NCBI GenBank assembly: GCA_027858355.1
Contig: JAQICW010000362.1
Coordinates: forward strand, 1-6,120
Direction of reading: 5' to 3'
Source: Desulfobacula sp.
GTDB taxonomy: Bacteria > Desulfobacterota > Desulfobacteria > Desulfobacterales > Desulfobacteraceae
DNA length: 6,120 nucleotides
The notes beneath the pieces are model-generated. The model saw nothing but the letters and a program-made list of their open reading frames with translations, was not told the DNA's origin and did no database searches. How positions within the stretch are numbered: the first letter of the stretch is position 1; each line of letters begins with the position of its first letter. Below, one piece after another: positions 1 through 5,605 of the stretch. A program made the position numbers and the translations under genes.

Positions 1-57
1 TAATGCAGTAAGCTTAGAATTTGTCAAAACATCCAAACCTGTGAGTGTCGGGTAAGC

Positions 58-86
58 AGACCGAAACTGGTCTTGGTTGAGTTTTT
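58..86 (+). terminator. Weak hairpin plus T-run, possible terminator
   Basis: AGACC (58-62) pairs with GGTCT (69-73) around a 6-base loop GAAACT. A run of five T occurs at 82-86, eight bases after the stem. The hairpin lies just after a possible stop codon at 53-55, where a terminator for an upstream plus-strand gene would be expected. The stem is only 5 bp and the T-run is displaced, so it may be fortuitous. Confidence 0.2.
59..66 (+). repeat. GACCGAAA octamer, left inverted copy
   Basis: GACCGAAA occurs here on the plus strand and twice on the minus strand in the convergent junction (3513-3520 and 3533-3540). I noticed no other copy in the window. All three lie outside coding sequence and face inward around the two plus-strand genes. 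This copy also forms part of the weak hairpin at 58-73. Confidence 0.35.
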
Positions 87-118
87 GCGGAATCGTTACC
101 CCTTATGGCAAATATCCA

Positions 119-131
119 GTCCTAGGAAAAT
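119..131. repeat. 13-bp direct repeat, left copy
   Basis: GTCCTAGGAAAAT here is identical to 3538-3550. The left copy lies in the leader and the right copy spans the stop codon of the leftward TIM-barrel gene, so the pair brackets both plus-strand genes. One 13-bp match in 6 kb of AT-rich DNA is close to what chance allows. Confidence 0.3.
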
Positions 132-261
132 TTACTTTTCTTTGTATAGATTCTATGCAAGAATACATCCAAATTGTTATAAAATTACTATCACTGGTCA
201 CATTCTTAAAAAGGTACACCATAATTGGCACTGATTGCAATACATGGATAAAAATCACAAG

Positions 262-1419
262 ATGAAAAAAATAGTCTGGATTATTCAATCCAACCAGGTC
301 ACACCCACAATCTATGAATTCCTCAAACTGCTCCAGACCAGGATGGAAAAACTGATTGATCTTTCATTTATCGTCCCGGAAACCTCTTCTGAAATTCTGA
401 AGAAAATAAAAGGTCTTAATCCAACCTGTTTCAAATTATCCAGTCGATCCGCAACAAAGTCATACAAGGGATACCTTGCCAAAAGAGAAATACTCAATGG
501 AATGGAATTCAACCAGGGACTTACCTTTACTGATGTATTATTGCTGGATGACCTGGGCGGCGGCAATGTCATCCAGACCACCCTTAACATAGAAAACCAG
601 AACGACACCCGGGGATTAATCCTCCAGATACCTACCCCCCTGGGATCTTCAGAAACTGAAGAACGGGTATTTCATGCCGCTATTATATGGGCAAAACAAA
701 ATAAAATCCCTGTTATAGGGTATGAACTGCTGCCCCTGGACACCCGATGGACCCTGGCAGCATCCCTGCCTGACGGTGTAATCACAAGGTTATGGGAAAG
801 CCATGAGCACCTGGAAGAAATCCTGGATCACAATAATATATGGATGCTGCCCATGTATGAAGCATCCATCTTCTCATCCGTATCAACCGACTTTAATCTG
901 AACGGAGCAAAGGCATCTTATCATTATCGAACTACCCATAAAATACCAGACACAAGGGCTGTATTATACCTTCCCCACAATGTTGCCATGATCTATGAAT
1001 ACCAGGAAATGCTTAGGATAATTTCACCCATGGGGAAAAAACTCCACCTTATGTTTAGTTTTGGCGAAGACCAGGTAAGGGGTTCTCACACGCAAAAAGA
1101 AATGACTGAGATTATCTATAAAAAAGAATTGAATCTTTTTGCCTCATACTCATTTCACAATATGAATTCACCATGGGAAATGCTGATGGCCGACAGCCTT
1201 GCTGCATGCAGCACTTGTTTTCAAACCAATATTGCCCAGGAAAAAAATATCCCCTCCATTATATTTGATCCCATGCTTCCGGCGGCAACCAATGGAGTTA
1301 AACAAAGGGTAAATACTGCCGAGTGTATGCAAGAGGCTATCGGGAATATTATAGCACTTAAGGCAAAAAAAATGGAGTTTGGAACAATTTTCATGCAATT
1401 GGCAAAGGCAGGCAGATAA
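262..1419 (+). CDS. Probable GT-B-fold glycosyltransferase-like protein, family unassigned
   Basis: This encodes a 385-aa soluble protein with no signal peptide or membrane segment, so it is probably cytoplasmic. It opens with a beta-strand typical of a Rossmann fold (MKKIVWIIQ). A second such domain starts near residue 232 (RAVLYLPHN). A stretch at about 305-337 (LMADSLAACS, then EKNIPSIIFDP) matches the usual C-terminal GT-B pattern in which a 'site of display' helix is followed by 'k-x-P-x-I'. Residues 143-150 (WAKQNKIP) closely match WAKKNNIP at residues 145-152 of the next gene, suggesting related N-terminal domains. Function beyond a likely role in glycan assembly is inference; donor and acceptor are unknown. 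The start is uncertain: ATG 262 gives the cleanest N-terminus, while in-frame ATG 244 and TTG 235 would add 6 or 9 residues; none has a strong ribosome binding site (GGA at 246-248 is 13 bases from ATG 262). The stop overlaps the next start by one base (TAATG), indicating an operon. Confidence 0.75.
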   Translation: MKKIVWIIQSNQVTPTIYEFLKLLQTRMEKLIDLSFIVPETSSEILKKIKGLNPTCFKLSSRSATKSYKGYLAKREILNGMEFNQGLTFTDVLLLDDLGGGNVIQTTLNIENQNDTRGLILQIPTPLGSSETEERVFHAAIIWAKQNKIPVIGYELLPLDTRWTLAASLPDGVITRLWESHEHLEEILDHNNIWMLPMYEASIFSSVSTDFNLNGAKASYHYRTTHKIPDTRAVLYLPHNVAMIYEYQEMLRIISPMGKKLHLMFSFGEDQVRGSHTQKEMTEIIYKKELNLFASYSFHNMNSPWEMLMADSLAACSTCFQTNIAQEKNIPSIIFDPMLPAATNGVKQRVNTAECMQEAIGNIIALKAKKMEFGTIFMQLAKAGR

Positions 1420-3497
1420 TGACTGATTTCTGGAAAAATAAAAAAATCATTGCATATATTGCATTGCAGCACCATACCCGGTTTATCACTCCTGTTATGG
1501 AAAAACTTGAGTCCAAAGGAGCAGACATTAAATATATAGTGGGCCAGGCAGAACGATCCCAGGAAATCACGGCTATTGAACTGGGGCTCACCTATTCCCA
1601 TATTTTTGATTTTATCACGGATAAAGACCATGAAGAGATCCAGAAAAATTATCATCGTTTAAAAAAGACATTTGCAGGATCTTTGAAAAATGATTTTTTC
1701 CTTGGGATACTGCCGGTGACCGTAACCGATAAGACTTTGTTTTCAACGGCTACCGAATATACCGGCTTTAAAAATCTTTTACAAAAAGAAAAACCTGACC
1801 TTTGTTTTGCCCTCCATGAGATCAATAGATGGGGTAAAATGTTTGCCTTCTGGGCCAAAAAAAATAATATCCCATTTTTCTCCCTTCAAGAAGGATTATC
1901 CTATGGCCTTGATTTCGGACTTTCAGGACATGCCCAATACTCTACTCTCAATCTTGTCTGGGGACAAAGAATTAAAAACAAACTGGTGAGTTTTGACGCG
2001 CCTGAATCTAAAATCATTCCCGTTGGCAATACCCATCTTGCCAGAGAAATTGCCCGCCAGACCCAAAAAAAAGTTCGAAAAACAAAACGAAAAAAATACA
2101 AAATATCTGATAAATTTGTCACCCTGATGATTTTGTCTTCCCGGCTTCCTGTACCAGATCTCTTTAAACCAATCTTCAAGGCTGTATCAGAACATAAAGA
2201 CCAGAGTATATTTGTCAAGTTCCATCCAGCCTGTAAAAAAAACCAGGTTGACAAATGGACCCATGCCATTACATCCCTATTCAAAAACAATAGCTTTTTC
2301 ATCCATACCCAGGAAAGCACCTATGATCTGATATCCATGGCAGACGTGGTTGTGCTTGGGCAGAAAAGCACCACCGGTCTGGAAACCCTTGCATTTGGCA
2401 AATCCCTGGTCAAGCTGGACTTTGCCTATACTCCCAATTCAGTCCACTCATTTGTTGATCAAGGTGTGGCCCTGAAGATGAGGGCGGAAGAATTTGCCGG
2501 GCACCTGCTGAAAAAGACTGATTTTTCAAGCCTCATGGACCCGGAAAAAATAAATCAATATCTTAAAAATGAACTGACAGACACAACAACTGCCATTAAA
2601 ACCGTTTGCACCATATTTGAAAAAACCATCCAGGCAAACACCAGCCCCATGACTTCCTTGGAGAAAACCAATGAAAACCTGGATAAAAAATGGTCAATTA
2701 TTATACCGGTTCCTGACAATCATGATATTTTCTTAGCCCAGCTTGAAGCTGTTTCATCCAACTCTGAAGATCAGGGTGATTATGAAATAATTTTATTGGA
2801 GCCTGAAAAAAAATCCAAAGAAATTGTAAGGATCCTGGATTCATTGGAAGGAGACGTTAAAAGAATAGCTATCCCAAAAGGAATCAGTTCTCCTGTTATG
2901 CTGAACAAAGCGGGTGAAATAGCCAGGGGTGAAAACCTTATCTTTATTGAAAAAAACCTTGCTCCCCTTAAGGGCTGGCTTTATTATCTGAGTAAAGCCT
3001 TTTTAACATATGGTAAGGACAAAATATTTGGTGCACGGGTATCTGATAAAACCGGGAAAATAGCAAATGCTGGAATGGTTGTTGATCATAACCATACCCC
3101 TGTTTCAGCCTATCTTCACTTGAATATTGAGTTCCCTGGCGGATTAAAAGAAAGAAGCTTTCAGATGGTGGATTATTTTATTGCCATGAAAAACGATCTA
3201 TTCTTTCGGACAGGGGGATTCACACCGGATGCAGGAGGGTATTCATTTCTGGATATCTGTCTGAAAACCCTGCAGGTCACGAATGATCCCAACGCAATTA
3301 TCTATCTGCCTGAATTAAAAATGATATTTTTAGACAATATCCAGCGAAACCAAAACAGGGATGATTCCATATACTTTTATGGAAAATGGCATGGCTTCCT
3401 CTGGGAATCGGAAAAAAAACTGCACAGGGATGACAAGGTTTCTCCCAAAGACATTGCCCATGTTAAAATAACTGCAGCCATGCAGTCAGCCAGATAA
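1419..3497 (+). CDS. Two-domain protein: GT-B capsule/CDP-glycerol-type transferase fused to a degenerate GT2-like domain
   Basis: This encodes 692 aa with no signal peptide or membrane helix. Residues 1-400 look like a GT-B fold: WAKKNNIP and SLQEGL (145-160) close the first half, then VKFHP (266-270) and STTGLETLAFGK (317-328). The 'K-x-H-P' and 'S-T/S-x-x-x-E' signatures are typical of CDP-glycerol glycerophosphotransferases and capsule-type transferases, where they bind the nucleotide-sugar phosphates. A polar linker (about 401-424) leads to a GT2-like domain (about 425-665) starting WSIIIPV. It keeps the family's layout: RGENLIFI (503-510), then GWL, a GxR strand (538-540), IANAGMVVD (548-556), and RTGGF (597-601) followed by LDICLK. 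The acidic residues expected in the NDG/DxD and ED positions are replaced (EKN at 511-513, GGYSFLD at 606-612), so this half may not be catalytic. AAAGG lies about ten bases before the ATG, which overlaps the upstream TAA. It probably adds sugars or polyol-phosphates to a surface glycan or flagellin; exact substrate unknown. Confidence 0.8.
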   Translation: MTDFWKNKKIIAYIALQHHTRFITPVMEKLESKGADIKYIVGQAERSQEITAIELGLTYSHIFDFITDKDHEEIQKNYHRLKKTFAGSLKNDFFLGILPVTVTDKTLFSTATEYTGFKNLLQKEKPDLCFALHEINRWGKMFAFWAKKNNIPFFSLQEGLSYGLDFGLSGHAQYSTLNLVWGQRIKNKLVSFDAPESKIIPVGNTHLAREIARQTQKKVRKTKRKKYKISDKFVTLMILSSRLPVPDLFKPIFKAVSEHKDQSIFVKFHPACKKNQVDKWTHAITSLFKNNSFFIHTQESTYDLISMADVVVLGQKSTTGLETLAFGKSLVKLDFAYTPNSVHSFVDQGVALKMRAEEFAGHLLKKTDFSSLMDPEKINQYLKNELTDTTTAIKTVCTIFEKTIQANTSPMTSLEKTNENLDKKWSIIIPVPDNHDIFLAQLEAVSSNSEDQGDYEIILLEPEKKSKEIVRILDSLEGDVKRIAIPKGISSPVMLNKAGEIARGENLIFIEKNLAPLKGWLYYLSKAFLTYGKDKIFGARVSDKTGKIANAGMVVDHNHTPVSAYLHLNIEFPGGLKERSFQMVDYFIAMKNDLFFRTGGFTPDAGGYSFLDICLKTLQVTNDPNAIIYLPELKMIFLDNIQRNQNRDDSIYFYGKWHGFLWESEKKLHRDDKVSPKDIAHVKITAAMQSAR

Positions 3498-3512
3498 TCA
3501 AAAGACAAGCAA

Positions 3513-3540
3513 TTTCGGTCAAGGTATAAAATTTTCGGTC
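3513..3540 (-). repeat. Two GACCGAAA octamers 20 bp apart in the convergent junction
   Basis: TTTCGGTC (the complement of GACCGAAA) occurs at 3513-3520 and again at 3533-3540, exactly 20 bp apart, about two helical turns. The pair occupies most of the 43-bp gap between the converging genes. It could be a protein-binding site, a short duplication or chance; no known operator is recognised. Confidence 0.35.
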
Positions 3541-3550
3541 CTAGGAAAAT
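3531..3550 (-). terminator. Weak AT-rich hairpin at the end of the leftward operon
   Basis: ATTTTC (3531-3536) can pair with GAAAAT (3545-3550) around an 8-base loop. Read on the minus strand, the hairpin starts in the last codons of the TIM-barrel gene and is followed by TTTAT. This is where the leftward operon must end. The stem is short and AT-rich, so support is weak. No better terminator is visible in the 43-bp junction for either strand. Confidence 0.25.
3538..3550. repeat. 13-bp direct repeat, right copy
   Basis: This is identical to positions 119-131. It contains the palindrome CCTAGG, and the TAG stop codon (minus strand, 3543-3541) of the TIM-barrel gene lies inside it. It may be chance or an old junction. 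Confidence 0.3.
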
Positions 3551-4275
3551 ACCATCAAATTAAGATTCTTAATATCATTATTTAAACCGTTTTTCTTCGG
3601 CACTTCAAATGTAAGATACTCAACCCGGCTACTAGAAAGAAGCGATTTAAAAAAATTTAAATCAAAATCACCACTTCCAAGATCCAGGTGCTCATCAATC
3701 CTATTGGTCAATCGTCCATCACTGACATGGGCAATTCTTGGATCAAGTGAAAAAAATTTTTGGATAAACGCTTTGTAATCCCTATCTAAACTAATGGCTG
3801 TTTTTGAGGCATGGGCAAGATCCAGACAGAAACCCAGGCCACATTCATCAATGATTTTTTTAATATCGGAATAATTATATGCGATCAATTCTTTTGTATC
3901 ATTCATGCCGTATCTCGGCATATTTTCAACAACAAATCTGTCATCATTTATGCATCCCAATAATTTAATAAAATTTTTTACGGATCCAAACTCCGGATGT
4001 AAAATTATATATTTTGAATTCAATTGATTTGATAGCTCAATCATCTCAATAAGAACTTTTTTGTTTTTATCAAATTGGCCATCACCAAAAGAATACCCCT
4101 GCATATATGTAGGACCGTGTAAAATCACTTCAACCTTTTGTAATTTTTCAATATTTTTTATTTGCCCAGGCAAATACAGCAGCTCAATGAAATCAATTGC
4201 CCCTGTCTCAAACAATTCAATTGCTTCATCATACAGATGATCATTAATACTCCAGAGCTTAATACCCGACTTCAT
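3541..4275 (-). CDS. TIM-barrel metalloprotein, sugar isomerase/endonuclease IV superfamily
   Basis: This encodes 244 aa, soluble, covering most of one xylose-isomerase-like TIM barrel (AP endonuclease family 2). The barrel-end motifs appear in order: ILHGPT (51-56), IILHPEFG (90-97), FVVENMP (114-120), CLDLAHA (150-156), AHVSDG (182-187), DEHLDLGSGDF (194-204) and TFEVP (222-226). Residues H53, H93, E117, D152, H155, H183, D194, H196 and E224 line up with the nine zinc ligands of E. coli endonuclease IV, so a multinuclear metal centre is likely. Family members include sugar-phosphate isomerases and epimerases as well as the DNA repair enzyme; endonuclease IV is longer (about 280 aa). Being the last gene of an operon for amino-sugar modification argues for a sugar-related reaction, but this is inference. 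Its ATG overlaps the deacetylase stop (ATGA, 4272-4275) and has an AAGAGA ribosome site six bases upstream. Confidence 0.85.
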   Translation of the reverse strand: MKSGIKLWSINDHLYDEAIELFETGAIDFIELLYLPGQIKNIEKLQKVEVILHGPTYMQGYSFGDGQFDKNKKVLIEMIELSNQLNSKYIILHPEFGSVKNFIKLLGCINDDRFVVENMPRYGMNDTKELIAYNYSDIKKIIDECGLGFCLDLAHASKTAISLDRDYKAFIQKFFSLDPRIAHVSDGRLTNRIDEHLDLGSGDFDLNFFKSLLSSSRVEYLTFEVPKKNGLNNDIKNLNLMVFS

Positions 4276-4937
4276 AATATTTCTCTTTTTAACACTAAAC
4301 CCTCAGCATATTTTATCCCTGACTGAAGGCCACGATATTGAGATAGAAGTTTAACCCCCTTGAGCGACCTTGAATGTGGATATAAACATAATTCATCCTT
4401 ATATTTTTCAAGCGCTGCCAGCTTTTTATCAATATACTTTTCAATGTTGATAAAGGTATTTGGGGAAAAAGTCTGATTTTCAGTTAATTGCCATTCCGTT
4501 GATGATAAAGTTTCAAATGTATATATCTTCTTTGGGCAGTCAGAAAAAATAGGCCTACAAGCAGTCATTACCGCTTGAAATGTCATCTGGTGATCGATAT
4601 TAACATCATTCTCATAATGGGTATAAACAATTGAAGGCTTGATTTTTTTTATATACTTTTCAACTATTTTTATAATCTCCAGTCGGGACACTGAATCAAA
4701 ACCATTATCCGGAAAATCATAGGAAAAAATTTCTTCAAAGCCAATTATGTTACCTGCATTCTTTGTTTGCTGTTCTAATCTATTAATTGCTTCCATATCT
4801 GCATCATCTCTATAGGCAGCGCCTTTCCCCAGGATCAATACATATACATCATCTCCCCCTTGGACATGTTTGATGGCACTTCCCCCGATACCGATAATTT
4901 CATCATCTGGATGGGCAACAACAATTAAAATATTCAT
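4272..4937 (-). CDS. PIG-L (LmbE-like) N-acetylglucosaminyl-type deacetylase
   Basis: This encodes 221 aa, a usual length for the family, cytoplasmic. PIG-L enzymes are zinc-dependent hydrolases that remove the acetyl group from N-acetyl amino sugars (examples: MshB and BshB in thiol synthesis, PIG-L in GPI anchors). The signature AHPDDE is at residues 8-13: H9 and D12 are the expected zinc ligands and D11 the catalytic base. DVNIDHQ (111-117) supplies the third zinc ligand H116. Further family traits are THYEND (106-111), FETLSSTEW (141-149) and a C-terminal YPHSRSLKG (186-194) then YRGLQSG. All catalytic residues are present, so the enzyme should be active. The sugar substrate is unknown; a formyltransferase gene immediately upstream suggests the freed amine is re-acylated with formyl. 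The start ATG overlaps the preceding stop (ATGA) and has a good ribosome site, AAAGGGT, a few bases upstream. Confidence 0.93.
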   Translation of the reverse strand: MNILIVVAHPDDEIIGIGGSAIKHVQGGDDVYVLILGKGAAYRDDADMEAINRLEQQTKNAGNIIGFEEIFSYDFPDNGFDSVSRLEIIKIVEKYIKKIKPSIVYTHYENDVNIDHQMTFQAVMTACRPIFSDCPKKIYTFETLSSTEWQLTENQTFSPNTFINIEKYIDKKLAALEKYKDELCLYPHSRSLKGVKLLSQYRGLQSGIKYAEGLVLKREIL

Positions 4938-5605
4938 TTTTTACCCTTTATATTGACTGTAGCAACAATTTCTCCATTAATCATTTTTGCATCTGAAAAC
5001 TCGAAAACAACATTGTTCTTCTGTATAAATGCCCGGGGGTAACCTTCTCCATCCAGCATCCGGATATAATCATAAATGGTTTCTATTTTTTTTAAGTTTT
5101 CGATGTTGCCATCTTCTGGTTTACGCCTCTCAAACAAAACCACCTCACCTTTTTGAGATTCAGGTTGAGGATTGTTTTCCATAATAAAGGGAATCATATC
5201 TTTAAAAATAATGTCTGAACTGCGTTTTAAAATTTCCTCACAGGTTCCACCCAAACCAAGATTTTTTTTTATATAAACCGGACCCGCATCTAAATCTTGA
5301 ATGACTTTCAACGCTGATATTTTAGTTCTTTTATATCCCCTGACAATAAGATTTTGAAGTGGACTGCCACCCCTGCCATAGGGCAAATCCGTCATATGGA
5401 AAACAATACAATTGAAGGTTTGATGAATATTTTCCGGAATCAACCAGGACCAATGCGGAAAAAAAATATAGTCTGGATTAATCTTTACCATCTTGTCATA
5501 ATTCAGGTCTTTTTTTTGTGTGATCAGATAATAATCATGGCTGCCGGTTAAGGTTTTAAAATTTTCAATGTTCCATGATTTAATCGATGCAATAATAATT
5601 TTCAT
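4934..5605 (-). CDS. Formyltransferase-family protein (amino-sugar N-formyltransferase type), atypical active site
   Basis: This encodes 223 aa, cytoplasmic. It belongs to the formyl-transferase fold shared by methionyl-tRNA formyltransferase and the sugar formyltransferases (ArnA, VioF-like) that use N10-formyltetrahydrofolate. The core is FHMTDLPYGRGGSP (69-82), equivalent to the usual N-x-H-x-S-L-L-P region. LDAGPV (105-110) carries the catalytic Asp (D106) and H70 is the catalytic His. The Asn expected two residues before it is Val68. A short C-terminal part with RRKPEDG (160-166) and IRMLDGEGYPRAF (181-193) resembles the C-terminal domain of sugar formyltransferases. At 223 aa it is much shorter than tRNA formyltransferase (over 300 aa), favouring a small-molecule substrate. 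ATGA overlaps join it to the deacetylase downstream and to a second formyltransferase upstream, so it most likely formylates the amine exposed by the deacetylase. The Asn loss may be a subfamily trait; activity cannot be judged from sequence alone. Confidence 0.85.
   Translation of the reverse strand: MKIIIASIKSWNIENFKTLTGSHDYYLITQKKDLNYDKMVKINPDYIFFPHWSWLIPENIHQTFNCIVFHMTDLPYGRGGSPLQNLIVRGYKRTKISALKVIQDLDAGPVYIKKNLGLGGTCEEILKRSSDIIFKDMIPFIMENNPQPESQKGEVVLFERRKPEDGNIENLKKIETIYDYIRMLDGEGYPRAFIQKNNVVFEFSDAKMINGEIVATVNIKGKK

Larger units (their letters stand above)
1..261. other. Non-coding leader, with possible 3' tail of an upstream gene
   Basis: I find no convincing gene here. On the plus strand one frame is open from the left edge (2-52) to a TAA at 53-55; its 17 residues (NAVSLEFVKTSKPVSVG) could be the C-terminus of an upstream gene but are too few to identify. 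On the minus strand another frame is open from about 102 off the left edge, with no ATG. The rest (about 130-243) is AT-rich, as expected of a promoter region for the rightward gene pair, but I see no well-spaced -35/-10 pair. A TATAAA at 178-183 has no good -35 partner. No tRNA, riboswitch or CRISPR-like structure is visible. Confidence 0.5.

Noticed and set aside
225..240. Sigma-54-like promoter TTGGCACTGATTGCA just before the first plus-strand gene
   Set aside because: The GG (227-228) and GC (237-238) are separated by 8 bases, while sigma-54 promoters need 10. It also sits only a few bases before the candidate starts, leaving little room for a leader.
77..265. 62-aa plus-strand reading frame upstream of the first gene
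   Set aside because: It has no family motif or ribosome site, overlaps the start of the real gene in another frame, and its composition looks like translated AT-rich leader.
1221..1655. 144-aa minus-strand reading frame across the junction of the two plus-strand genes
   Set aside because: It is antisense to two well-supported coding regions, has no start signal and no recognisable domain; the apparent hydrophobic stretches arise from antisense of lysine- and glutamate-rich codons.
1901..2320. 139-aa minus-strand reading frame inside the 692-aa gene
   Set aside because: It lies fully within a gene with strong domain support on the other strand, and shows no motif of its own.
3498..3540. Strong bidirectional terminator in the convergent gap
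   Set aside because: No GC-rich hairpin with flanking A and T runs is present; only a short AT-rich stem at 3531-3550 was found.
4934..5605. Methionyl-tRNA formyltransferase (fmt) housekeeping gene
   Set aside because: It is far shorter than tRNA formyltransferase, is not beside a peptide deformylase gene, and is embedded in a sugar-modification operon with a sugar-formyltransferase-like C-terminus.
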